Origin: Rallus limicola
Lineage: Eukaryota > Chordata > Aves > Gruiformes > Rallidae
Assembly (NCBI GenBank): GCA_022605955.1
Contig: JAKCOZ010000251.1
Span: 186,001-250,000 of the forward strand
Reading direction: 5' to 3'
Length of the DNA stretch: 64,000 nt
In this document: positions 11,406 through 23,600 of the stretch, one piece after another
Layout of the letters: every line of letters starts with the position of its first letter
How positions within the stretch are numbered: position 1 is the stretch's first letter
The notes under the pieces: model-generated
The model's input: the letters and a program-made list of their open reading frames with translations, nothing else
Told to the model about the DNA's origin: nothing
Database searches by the model: none
Program-made: the position numbers and the translations under genes

Positions 11406-14400
11406 ATGTTTGAACTGCAGTCTGCTAGGGCCGAGAAAAGCACCGTAGGAGGTTCCAGGCATGTTCCCTCTTTCCAGGCAAAGGAAAAGGCTGAGAGCCA
11501 AAGTGACAGGGTCTGCTCGTGTGTCCTGTTAGGAGGTTTCAGACAAGCTATGCCTTTCAGGCCTAGCTTCTTTACTTTGGGAGTTATTGCTGGACGTTTA
11601 GCATGTTTTGAACTGCAGTCTGCTAGGGCCGAGAAAAGCACCGTAGGAGGTTCCAGGCATGTTCCCTCTTTCCAGGCAAAGGAAAAGGCTGAGAGCCAAA
11701 GTGACAGGGTCTGCTCGTGTGTCCTGTTAGGAGGTTTCAGACGAGCTATGCCTTTCAGGCCTAGCTTCTTTACTTTGGGAGTTATTGCTGGACGTTTAGC
11801 ATGTTTTGAACTGCAGTCTGCTAGGGCCGAGAAAAGCACCGTAGGAGGTTCCAGGCATGTTCCCTCTTTCCAGGCAAAGGAAAAGGCTGAGAGCCAAAGT
11901 GACAGGGTCTGCTCGTGTGTCCTGTTAGGAGGTTTCAGACAAGCTATGCCTTTCAGGCCTAGCTTCTTTACTTTGGGAGTTATTGCTGGACGTTTAGCAT
12001 GTTTTGAACTGCAGTCTGCTAGGGCCGAGAAAAGCACCGTAGGAGGTTCCAGGCATGTTCCCTCTTTCCAGGCAAAGGAAAAGGCTGAGAGCCAAAGTGA
12101 CAGGGTCTGCTCGTATGTCCTGTTAGGAGGTTTCAGACAAGCTATGCCTTTCAGGCCTAGCTTCTTTACTTTGGGAGTTATTGCTGGACGTTTAGCATGT
12201 TTTGAACTGCAGTCTGCTAGGGCCGAGAAAAGCACCGTAGGAGGTTCCAGGCATGTTCCCTCTTTCCAGGCAAAGGAAAAGGCTGAGAGCCAAAGTGACA
12301 GGGTCTGCTCGTGTGTCCTGTTAGGAGGTTTCAGACAAGCTATGCCTTTCAGGCCTCGCTTCTTTACTTTGGGAGTTATTGCTGGACGTTTAGCATGTTT
12401 TGAACTGCAGTCTGCTAGGGCCGAGAAAAGCACCGTAGGAGGTTCCAGGCATGTTCCCTCTTTCCAGGCAAAGGAAAAGGCTGAGAGCCAAAGTGACAGG
12501 GTCTGCTCGTGTGTCCTGATAGGAGGTTTCAGACAAGCTATGCCTTTCAGGCCTAGCTTCTTTACTTTGGGAGTTATTGCTGGACGTTTAGCATGTTGTG
12601 ACCTGCAGTCTGCTAGGGCCGAGAAAAGCACCGTAGGAGGTTCCAGGCATGTTCCCTCTTTCCAGGCAAAGGAAAAGGCTGAGAGCCAAAGTGACAGGGT
12701 CTGCTCGTGTGTCCTGTTAGGAGGTTTCAGACAAGCTATGCCTTTCAGGCCTAGCTTCTTTACTTTGGGAGTTATTGCTGGACGTTTAGCATGTTTTGAA
12801 CTGCAGTCTGCTAGGGCCGAGAAAAGCACCGTAGGAGGTTCCAGGCATGTTCCCTCTTTCCAGGCAAAGGAAAAGGCTGAGAGCCAAAGTGACAGGGTCT
12901 GCTCGTGTGTCCTGTTAGGAGGTTTCAGGCGAGCTATGCCTTTCAGGCCTCGCTTCTTTACTTTGGGAGTTATTGCTGGACGTTTAGCATGTTTTGAACT
13001 GCAGTCTGCTAGGGCCGAGAAAAGCACCGTAGGAGGTTCCAGGCATGTTCCCTCTTTCCAGGCAAAGGAAAAGGCTGAGAGCCAAAGTGACAGGGTCTGC
13101 TCGTGTGTCCTGTTAGGAGGTTTCAGACGAGCTATGCCTTTCAGGCCTAGCTTCTTTACTTTGGGAGTTATTGCTGGACGTTTAGCATGTTTTGAACTGC
13201 AGTCTGCTAGGGCCGAGAAAAGCACCGTAGGAGGTTCCAGGCATGTTCCCTCTTTCCAGGCAAAGGAAAAGGCTGAGAGCCAAAGTGACAGGGTCTGCTC
13301 GTGTGTCCTGTTAGGAGGTTTCAGACAAGCTATGCCTTTCAGGCCTAGCTTCTTTACTTTGGGAGTTATTGCTGGACGTTTAGCATGTTTTGAACTGCAG
13401 TCTGCTAGGGCCGAGAAAAGCACCGTAGGAGGTTCCAGGCATGTTCCCTCTTTCCAGGCAAAGGAAAAGGCTGAGAGCCAAAGTGACAGGGTCTGCTCGT
13501 GTGTCCTGTTAGGGGGTTTCAGACAAGCTATGCCTTTAAGGCCTAGCTTCTTTACTTTGGGAGTTATTGCTGGACGTTTAGCATGTTTTGAACTGCAGTC
13601 TGCTAGGGCCGAGAAAAGCACCGTAGGAGGTTCCAGGCATGTTCCCTCTTTCCAGGCAAAGGAAAAGGCTGAGAGCCAAAGTGACAGGGTCTGCTCGTGT
13701 GTCCTGTTAGGAGGTTTCAGACGAGCTATGCCTTTCAGGCCTAGCTTCTTTACTTTGGGAGTTATTGCTGGACGTTTAGCATGTTTTGAACTGCAGTCTG
13801 CTAGGGCCGAGAAAAGCACCGTAGGAGGTTCCAGGCATGTTCCCTCTTTCCAGGCAAAGGAAAAGGCTGAGAGCCAAAGTGACAGGGTCTGCTCGTGTGT
13901 CCTGTTAGGAGGTTTCAGACAAGCTATGCCTTTCAGGCCTAGCTTCTTTACTTTGGGAGTTATTGCTGGACGTTTAGCATGTTTTGAACTGCAGTCTGCT
14001 AGGGCCGAGAAAAGCACCGTAGGAGGTTCCAGGCATGTTCCCTCTTTCCAGGCAAAGGAAAAGGCTGAGAGCCAAAGTGACAGGGTCTGCTCGTGTGTCC
14101 TGTTAGGGGGTTTCAGACAAGCTATGCCTTTCAGGCCTAGCTTCTTTACTTTGGGAGTTATTGCTGGACGTTTAGCATGTTTTGAACTGCAGTCTGCTAG
14201 GGCCGAGAAAAGCACCGTAGGAGGTTCCAGGCATGTTCCCTCTTTCCAGGCAAAGGAAAAGGCTGAGAGCCAAAGTGACAGGGTCTGCTCGTGTGTCCTG
14301 TTAGGGGGTTTCAGACAAGCTATGCCTTTCAGGCCTAGCTTCTTTACTTTGGGAGTTATTGCTGGACGTTTAGCATGTTTTGAACTGCAGTCTGCTAGGG

Positions 14401-15760
14401 CCGAGAAAAGCACCGTAGGAGGTTCCAGGCATGTTCCCTCTTTCCAGGCAAAGGAAAAGGCTGAGAGCCAAAGTGACAGGGTCTGCTCGTGTGTCCTGTT
14501 AGGAGGTTTCAGACAAGCTATGCCTTTCAGGCCTAGCTTCTTTACTTTGGGAGTTATTGCTGGACGTTTAGCATGTTTTGAACTGCAGTCTGCTAGGGCC
14601 GAGAAAAGCACCGTAGGAGGTTCCAGGCATGTTCCCTCTTTCCAGGCAAAGGAAAAGGCTGAGAGCCAAAGTGACAGGGTCTGCTCGTGTGTCCTGTTAG
14701 GAGGTTTCAGACAAGCTATGCCTTTCAGGCCTAGCTTCTTTACTTTGGGAGTTAATGCTGGACGTTTAGCATGTTGTGACCTGCAGTCTGCTAGGGCCGA
14801 GAAAAGCACCGTAGGAGGTTCCAGGCATGTTCCCTCTTTCCAGGCAAAGGAAAAGGCTGAGAGCCAAAGTGACAGGGTCTGCTCGTGTGTCCTGTTTGGA
14901 GGTTTCAGACAAGCTATGCCTTTCAGGCCTAGCTTCTTTACTTTGGGAGTTATTGCTGGACGTTTAGCATGTTTTGAACTGCAGTCTGCTAGGGCCGAGA
15001 AAAGCACCGTAGGAGGTTCCAGGCATGTTCCCTCTTTCCAGGCAAAGGAAAAGGCTGAGAGCCAAAGTGACAGGGTCTGCTCGTGTATCCTGTTAGGAGG
15101 TTTCAGACAAGCTATGCCTTTCAGGCCTAGCTTCTTTACTTTGGGAGTTATTGCTGGACGTTTAGCATGTTTTGAACTGCAGTCTGCTAGGGCCGAGAAA
15201 AGCACCGTAGGAGGTTCCAGGCATGTTCCCTCTTTCCAGGCAAAGGAAAAGGCTGAGAGCCAAAGTGACAGGGTCTGCTCGTGTGTCCTGTTAGGAGGTT
15301 TCAGACGAGCTATGCCTTTCAGGCCTAGCTTCTTTACTTTGGGAGTTATTGCTGGACGTTTAGCATGTTTTGAACTGCAGTCTGCCAGGGCCGAGAAAAG
15401 CACCGTAGGAGGTTCCAGGCATGTTCCCTCTTTCCAGGCAAAGGAAAAGGCTGAGAGCCAAAGTGACAGGGTCTGCTCGTGTGTCCTGTTTGGAGGTTTC
15501 AGACGAGCTATGCCTTTCCGGCCTAGCTTCTTTACTTTGGGAGTTATTGCTGGACGTTTAGCATGTTTTGAACTGCAGTCTGCTAGGGCCGAGAAAAGCA
15601 CCGTAGGAGGTTCCAGGCATGTTCCCTCTTTCCAGGCAAAGGAAAAGGCTGAGAGCCAAAGTGACAGGGTCTGCTCGTGTGTCCTGTTAGGAGGTTTCAG
15701 ACAAGCTATGCCTTTCAGGCCTAGCTTCTTTACTTTGGGAGTTATTGCTGGACGTTTAGC
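11406..15760 (+). repeat. Zone A block of 22 monomers between one-T deletions
   Basis: The interval is 4,355 bp, or 22 x 198 minus 1. It again opens with the one-T deletion unit and closes with CTGCCAGG (15383), a GACGAG unit and TTCCGGCC (15517). Here the penultimate change is CTGTTTGG (about 15487) where earlier blocks had CTGTCAGG. A TGTGACC unit paired with CTGTTTGG lies at 14775-14894. It matches the pair at 10221-10341 at a distance of 4,553 bp (23 units minus 1), so internal order is partly conserved but out of step with the block ends. A CTTTAAGG change occurs at 13538. Confidence 0.8.
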
Positions 15761-15957
15761 ATGTTTGAACTGCAGTCTGCTAGGGCCGAGAAAAGCACCG
15801 TAGGAGGTTCCAGGCATGTTCCCTCTTTCCAGGCAAAGGAAAAGGCTGAGAGCCAAAGTGACAGGGTCTGCTCGTGTGTCCTGTTAGGAGGTTTCAGACA
15901 AGCTATGCCTTTCAGGCCTAGCTTCTTTACTTTGGGAGTTATTGCTGGACGTTTAGC
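15761..15957 (+). repeat. Single-monomer block: adjacent duplicate of the one-T deletion unit
   Basis: This is one 197-bp unit lying between two identical one-T deletions (15764-15766 and 15961-15963). Two deletion-bearing units sit side by side here, whereas elsewhere they are 21 or more units apart. The simplest reading is a recent one-monomer duplication by slippage or out-of-register exchange. Confidence 0.85.
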
Positions 15958-17632
15958 ATGTTTGAACTGCAGTCTGCTAGGGCCGAGAAAAGCACCGTAG
16001 GAGGTTCCAGGCATGTTCCCTCTTTCCAGGCAAAGGAAAAGGCTGAGAGCCAAAGTGACAGGGTCTGCTCGTGTGTCCTGTTAGGAGGTTTCAGACAAGC
16101 TATGCCTTTCAGGCCTAGCTTCTTTACTTTGGGAGTTATTGCTGGACGTTTAGCATGTTTTGAACTGCAGTCTGCTAGGGCCGAGAAAAGCACCGTAGGA
16201 GGTTCCAGGCATGTTCCCTCTTTCCAGGCAAAGGAAAAGGCTGAGAGCCAAAGTGACAGGGTCTGCTCGTGTGTCCTGTTAGGAGGTTTCAGACGAGCTA
16301 TGCCTTTCAGGCCTAGCTTCTTTACTTTGGGAGTTATTGCTGGACGTTTAGCATGTTTTGAACTGCAGTCTGCTAGGGCCGAGAAAAGCACCGTAGGAGG
16401 TTCCAGGCATGTTCCCTCTTTCCAGGCAAAGGAAAAGGCTGAGAGCCAAAGTGACAGGGTCTGCTCGTGTGTCCTGTTAGGAGGTTTCAGACAAGCTATG
16501 CCTTTCAGGCCTAGCTTCTTTACTTTGGGAGTTATTGCTGGACGTTTAGCATGTTTTGAACTGCAGTCTGCTAGGGCCGAGAAAAGCACCGTAGGAGGTT
16601 CCAGGCATGTTCCCTCTTTCCAGGCAAAGGAAAAGGCTGAGAGCCAAAGTGACAGGGTCTGCTCGTGTGTCCTGTTAGGAGGTTTCAGACAAGCTATGCC
16701 TTTCAGGCCTAGCTTCTTTACTTTGGGAGTTATTGCTGGACGTTTAGCATGTTTTGAACTGCAGTCTGCTAGGGCCGAGAAAAGCACCGTAGGAGGTTCC
16801 AGGCATGTTCCCTCTTTCCAGGCAAAGGAAAAGGCTGAGAGCCAAAGTGACAGGGTCTGCTCGTGTGTCCTGTTAGGAGGTTTCAGACAAGCTATGCCTT
16901 TCAGGCCTAGCTTCTTTACTTTGGGAGTTATTGCTGGACGTTTAGCATGTTTTGAACTGCAGTCTGCTAGGGCCGAGAAAAGCACCGTAGGAGGTTCCAG
17001 GCATGTTCCCTCTTTCCAGGCAAAGGAAAAGGCTGAGAGCCAAAGTGACAGGGTCTGCTCGTGTTTCCTGTTAGGAGGTTTCAGACAAGCTATGCCTTTC
17101 AGGCCTAGCTTCTTTACTTTGGGAGTTATTGCTGGACGTTTAGCATGTTGTGACCTGCAGTCTGCTAGGGCCGAGAAAAGCACCGTAGGAGGTTCCAGGC
17201 ATGTTCCCTCTTTCCAGGCAAAGGAAAAGGCTGAGAGCCAAAGTGACAGGGTCTGCTCGTGTGTCCTGTTAGGAGGTTTCAGACAAGCTATGCCTTTCAG
17301 GCCTAGCTTCTTTACTTTGGGAGTTATTGCTGGACGTTTAGCATGTTTTGAACTGCAGTCTGCTATGGCCGAGAAAAGCACCGTAGGAGGTTCCAGGCAT
17401 GTTCCCTCTTTCCAGGCAAAGGAAAAGGCTGAGAGCCAAAGTGACAGGGTCTGCTCGTGTGTCCTGTTAGGAGGTTTCAGGCGAGCTATGCCTTTCAGGC
17501 CTCGCTTCTTTACTTTGGGAGTTATTGCTGGACGTTTAGCATGTTTTGAATTGCAGTCTGCTAGGGCCAAGAAAAGCACAGTAGGAGGTTCCAGGCATGT
17601 TCCCTCTTTCCAGGCAAAGGAAAAGGCTTTAG
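15958..17632 (+). repeat. Zone A last block, ending at an insertion-bearing, diverged monomer
   Basis: The block starts like those at 7.25 and 11.41 kb (one-T deletion, GACAAG, GACGAG, GACAAG) and contains a TGTGACC unit near 17148. It does not reach the usual terminal module. Its last unit (about 17488-17686) is unusually diverged: CCTCGCTTC, GAATTGCAG (PstI site lost), GGCCAAGAA, CACAGTAGG, and GGCTTTAGAGCC, which is one base longer than normal. The homogenised core starts immediately after it, so this unit marks a boundary between zones. Confidence 0.75.
17627..17632. other. Only 1-bp insertion in the array
   Basis: CTTTAGAG replaces the usual CTGAGAG, giving a 199-bp unit. It is the only gain among the ten indels and lies exactly at the boundary with the homogenised core. 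It ends the open frame on the + strand locally. Confidence 0.9.
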
Positions 17633-20600
17633 AGCCAAAGTGACAGGGTCTGCTCGTGTGTCCTGTTAGGAGGTTTCAGACAAGCTATGCCTTTCAGGCC
17701 TAGCTTCTTTACTTTGGGAGTTATTGCTGGACGTTTAGCATGTTTTGAACTGCAGTCTGCTAGGGCCGAGAAAAGCACCGTAGGAGGTTCCAGGCATGTT
17801 CCCTCTTTCCAGGCAAAGGAAAAGGCTGAGAGCCAAAGTGACAGGGTCTGCTCGTGTGTCCTGTTAGGAGGTTTCAGACAAGCTATGCCTTTCAGGCCTA
17901 GCTTCTTTACTTTGGGAGTTATTGCTGGACGTTTAGCATGTTTTGAACTGCAGTCTGCTAGGGCCGAGAAAAGCGCCGTAGGAGGTTCCAGGCATGTTCC
18001 CTCTTTCCAGGCAAAGGAAAAGGCTGAGAGCCAAAGTGACAGGGTCTGCTCGTGTGTCCTGTTAGGAGGTTTCAGACAAGCTATGCCTTTCAGGCCTAGC
18101 TTCTTTACTTTGGGAGTTATTGCTGGACGTTTAGCATGTTTTGAACTGCAGTCTGCTAGGGCCGAGAAAAGCACCGTAGGAGGTTCCAGGCATGTTCCCT
18201 CTTTCCAGGCAAAGGAAAAGGCTGAGAGCCAAAGTGACAGGGTCTGCTCGTGTGTCCTGTTAGGAGGTTTCAGACAAGCTATGCCTTTCAGGCCTAGCTT
18301 CTTTACTTTGGGAGTTATTGCTGGACGTTTAGCATGTTTTGAACTGCAGTCTGCTAGGGCCGAGAAAAGCACCGTAGGAGGTTCCAGGCATGTTCCCTCT
18401 TTCCAGGCAAAGGAAAAGGCTGAGAGCCAAAGTGACAGGGTCTGCTCGTGTGTCCTGTTAGGAGGTTTCAGACAAGCTATGCCTTTCAGGCCTAGCTTCT
18501 TTACTTTGGGAGTTATTGCTGGACGTTTAGCATGTTTTGAACTGCAGTCTGCTAGGGCCGAGAAAAGCACCGTAGGAGGTTCCAGGCATGTTCCCTCTTT
18601 CCAGGCAAAGGAAAAGGCTGAGAGCCAAAGTGACAGGGTCTGCTCGTGTGTCCTGTTAGGGGGTTTCAGACAAGCTATGCCTTTAAGGCCTAGCTTCTTT
18701 ACTTTGGGAGTTATTGCTGGACGTTTAGCATGTTTTGAACTGCAGTCTGCTAGGGCCGAGAAAAGCACCGTAGGAGGTTCCAGGCATGTTCCCTCTTTCC
18801 AGGCAAAGGAAAAGGCTGAGAGCCAAAGTGACAGGGTCTGCTCGTGTGTCCTGTTAGGAGGTTTCAGACAAGCTATGCCTTTCAGGCCTAGCTTCTTTAC
18901 TTTGGGAGTTATTGCTGGACGTTTAGCATGTTTTGAACTGCAGTCTGCTAGGGCCGAGAAAAGCACCGTAGGAGGTTCCAGGCATGTTCCCTCTTTCCAG
19001 GCAAAGGAAAAGGCTGAGAGCCAAAGTGACAGGGTCTGCTCGTGTGTCCTGTTAGGAGGTTTCAGACAAGCTATGCCTTTCAGGCCTAGCTTCTTTACTT
19101 TGGGAGTTATTGCTGGACGTTTAGCATGTTTTGAACTGCAGTCTGCTAGGGCCGAGAAAAGCACCGTAGGAGGTTCCAGGCATGTTCCCTCTTTCCAGGC
19201 AAAGGAAAAGGCTGAGAGCCAAAGTGACAGGGTCTGCTCGTGTGTCCTGTTAGGAGGTTTCAGACAAGCTATGCCTTTCAGGCCTAGCTTCTTTACTTTG
19301 GGAGTTATTGCTGGACGTTTAGCATGTTTTGAACTGCAGTCTTCTAGGGCCGAGAAAAGCACCGTAGGAGGTTCCAGGCATGTTCCCTCTTTCCAGGCAA
19401 AGGAAAAGGCTGAGAGCCAAAGTGACAGGGTCTGCTCGTGTGTCCTGTTAGGAGGTTTCAGACAAGCTATGCCTTTCAGGCCTAGCTTCTTTACTTTGGG
19501 AGTTATTGCTGGATGTTTAGCATGTTTTGAACTGCAGTCTGCTAGGGCCGAGAAAAGCACCGTAGGAGGTTCCAGGCATGTTCCCTCTTTCCAGGCAAAG
19601 GAAAAGGCTGAGAGCCAAAGTGACAGGGTCTGCTCGTGTGTCCTGTTAGGAGGTTTCAGACAAGCTATGCCTTTCAGGCCTAGCTTCTTTACTTTGGGAG
19701 TTATTGCTGGACGTTTAGCATGTTTTGAACTGCAGTCTGCTAGGGCCGAGAAAAGCACCGTAGGAGGTTCCAGGCATGTTCCCTCTTTCCAGGCAAAGGA
19801 AAAGGCTGAGAGCCAAAGTGACAGGGTCTGCTCGTGTGTCCTGTTAGGAGGTTTCAGACAAGCTATGCCTTTCAGGCCTAGCTTCTTTACTTTGGGAGTT
19901 ATTGCTGGACGTTTAGCATGTTTTGAACTGCAGTCTGCTAGGGCCGAGAAAAGCACCGTAGGAGGTTCCAGGCATGTTCCCTCTTTCCAGGCAAAGGAAA
20001 AGGCTGAGAGCCAAAGTGACAGGGTCTGCTCGTGTGTCCTGTTAGGAGGTTTCAGACAAGCTATGCCTTTCAGGCCTAGCTTCTTTACTTTGGGAGTTAT
20101 TGCTGGACGTTTAGCATGTTTTGAACTGCAGTCTTCTAGGGCCGAGAAAAGCACCGTAGGAGGTTCCAGGCATGTTCCCTCTTTCCAGGCAAAGGAAAAG
20201 GCTGAGAGACAAAGTGACAGGGTCTGCTCGTGTGTCCTGTTAGGAGGTTTCAGACAAGCTATGCCTTTCAGGCCTAGCTTCTTTACTTTGGGAGTTATTG
20301 CTGGACGTTTAGCATGTTTTGAACTGCAGTCTGCTAGGGCCGAGAAAAGCACCGTAGGAGGTTCCAGGCATGTTCCCTCTTTCCAGGCAAAGGAAAAGGC
20401 TGAGAGCCAAAGTGACAGGGTCTGCTCATGTGTCCTGTCAGGAGGTTTCAGACAAGCTATGCCTTTCAGGCCTAGCTTCTTTACTTTGGGAGTTATTGCT
20501 GGACGTTTAGCATGTTTTGAACTGCAGTCTGCTAGGGCCGAGAAAAGCACCGTAGGAGGTTCCAGGCATGTTCCCTCTTTCCAGGCAAAGGAAAAGGCTG

Positions 20601-23600
20601 AGAGCCAAAGTGACAGGGTCTGCTCGTGTGTCCTGTTAGGAGGTTTCAGACAAGCTATGCCTTTCAGGCCTAGCTTCTTTACTTTGGGAGTTATTGCTGG
20701 ACGTTTAGCATGTTTTGAACTACAGTCTGCTAGGGCCGAGAAAAGCACCGTAGGAGGTTCCAGGCATGTTCCCTCTTTCCAGGCAAAGGAAAAGGCTGAG
20801 AGTCAAAGTGACAGGGTCTGCTCGTGTGTCCTGTTAGGAGGTTTCAGACAAGCTATGCCTTTCAGGCCTAGCTTCTTTACTTTGGGAGTTATTGCTGGAC
20901 GTTTAGCATGTTTTGAACTGCAGTCTGCTAGGGCTGAGAAAAGCACCGTAGGAGGTTCCAGGCATGTTCCCTCTTTCCAGGCAAAGGAAAAGGCTGAGAG
21001 CCAAAGTGACAGGGTCTGCTCGTGTGTCCTGTTAGGAGGTTTCAGACAAGCTATGCCTTTCAGGCCTAGCTTCTTTACTTTGGGAGTTATTGCTGGACGT
21101 TTAGCATGTTTTGAACTGCAGTCTGCTAGGGCCGAGAAAAGCACCGTAGGAGGTTCCAGGCATGTTCCCTCTTTCCAGGCAAAGGAAAAGGCTGAGAGCC
21201 AAAGTGACAGGGTCTGCTCGTGTGTCCTGTTAGGAGGTTTCAGACAAGCTATGCCTTTCAGGCCTAGCTTCTTTACTTTGGGAGTTATTGCTGGACGTTT
21301 AGCATGTTTTGAACTGCAGTCTGCTAGGGCCGAGAAAAGCACCGTAGGAGGTTCCAGGCATGTTCCCTCTTTCCAGGCAAAGGAAAAGGCTGAGAGCCAA
21401 AGTGACAGGGTCTGCTCGTGTGTCCTGTTAGGAGGTTTCAGACAAGCTATGCCTTTCAGGCCTAGCTTCTTTACTTTGGGAGTTATTGCTGGACGTTTAG
21501 CATGTTTTGAACTGCAGTCTGCTAGGGCCGAGAAAAGCACCGTAGGAGGTTCCAGGCATGTTCCCTCTTTCCAGGCAAAGGAAAAGGCTGAGAGCCAAAG
21601 TGACAGGGTCTGCTCGTGTGTCCTGTTAGGAGGTTTCAGACAAGCTATGCCTTTCAGGCCTAGCTTCTTTACTTTGGGAGTTATTGCTGGACGTTTAGCA
21701 TGTTTTGAACTGCAGTCTGCTAGGGCCGAGAAAAGCACCGTAGGAGGTTCCAGGCATGTTCCCTCTTTCCAGGCAAAGGAAAAGGCTGAGAGCCAAAGTG
21801 ACAGGGTCTGCTCGTGTGTCCTGTTAGGAGGTTTCAGACAAGCTATGCCTTTCAGGCCTCGCTTCTTTACTTTGGGAGTTATTGCTGGACGTTTAGCATG
21901 TTTTGAACTGCAGTCTGCTAGGGCCGAGAAAAGCACCGTAGGAGGTTCCAGGCATGTTCCCTCTTTCCAGGCAAAGGAAAAGGCTGAGAGCCAAAGTGAC
22001 AGGGTCTGCTCGTGTGTCCTGTTAGGGGGTTTCAGACAAGCTATGCCTTTCAGGCCTAGCTTCTTTACTTTGGGAGTTATTGCTGGACGTTTAGCATGTT
22101 TTGAACTGCAGTCTGCTAGGGCCGAGAAAAGCACCGTAGGAGGTTCCAGGCATGTTCCCTCTTTCCAGGCAAAGGAAAAGGCTGAGAGCCAAAGTGACAG
22201 GGTCTGCTCGTGTGTCCTGTTAGGAGGTTTCAGGCGAGCTATGCCTTTCAGGCCTCGCTTCTTTACTTTGGGAGTTATTGCTGGACGTTTAGCATGTTTT
22301 GAACTGCAGTCTGCTAGGGCCGAGAAAAGCACCGTAGGAGGTTCCAGGCATGTTCCCTCTTTCCAGGCAAAGGAAAAGGCTGAGAGCCAAAGTGACAGGG
22401 TCTGCTCGTGTGTCCTGTTAGGAGGTTTCAGACAAGCTATGCCTTTCAGGCCTAGCTTCTTTACTTTGGGAGTTATTGCTGGACGTTTAGCATGTTTTGA
22501 ACTGCAGTCTGCTAGGGCCGAGAAAAGCACCGTAGGAGGTTCCAGGCATGTTCCCTCTTTCCAGGCAAAGGAAAAGGCTGAGAGCCAAAGTGACAGGGTC
22601 TGCTCGTGTGTCCTGTTAGGAGGTTTCAGACAAGCTATGCCTTTCAGGCCTAGCTTCTTTACTTTGGGAGTTATTGCTGGACGTTTAGCATGTTTTGAAC
22701 TGCAGTCTGCTAGGGCCGAGAAAAGCACCGTAGGAGGTTCCAGGCATGTTCCCTCTTTCCAGGCAAAGGAAAAGGCTGAGAGCCAAAGTGACAGGGTCTG
22801 CTCGTGTGTCCTGTTAGGAGGTTTCAGACAAGCTATGCCTTTCAGGCCTAGCTTCTTTACTTTGGGAGTTATTGCTGGACGTTTAGCATGTTTTGAACTG
22901 CAGTCTGCTAGGGCCGAGAAAAGCACCGTAGGAGGTTCCAGGCATGTTCCCTCTTTCCAGGCAAAGGAAAAGGCTGAGAGCCAAAGTGACAGGGTCTGCT
23001 CTTGTGTCCTGTTAGGAGGTTTTAGACAAGCTATGCCTTTCAGGCCTAGCTTCTTTACTTTGGGAGTTATTGCTGGACGTTTAGCATGTTTTGAACTGCA
23101 GTCTGCTAGGGCCGAGAAAAGCACCGTAGGAGGTTCCAGGCATGTTCCCTCTTTCCAGGCAAAGGAAAAGGCTGAGAGCCAAAGTGACAGGGTCTGCTCG
23201 TGTGTCCTGTTAGGAGGTTTCAGACAAGCTATGCCTTTCAGGCCTAGCTTCTTTACTTTGGGAGTTATTGCTGGACGTTTAGCATGTTTTGAACTGCAGT
23301 CTGCTAGGGCCGAGAAAAGCACCGTAGGAGGTTCCAGGCATGTTCCCTCTTTCCAGGCAAAGGAAAAGGCTGAGAGCCAAAGTGACAGGGTCTGCTCGTG
23401 TGTCCTGTTAGGAGGTTTCAGACAAGCTATGCCTTTCAGGCCTAGCTTCTTTACTTTGGGAGTTATTGCTGGACGTTTAGCATGTTTTGAACTGCAGTCT
23501 GCTAGGGCCGAGAAAAGCACCGTAGGAGGTTCCAGGCATGTTCCCTCTTTCCAGGCAAAGGAAAAGGCTGAGAGCCAAAGTGACAGGGTCTGCTCGTGTG

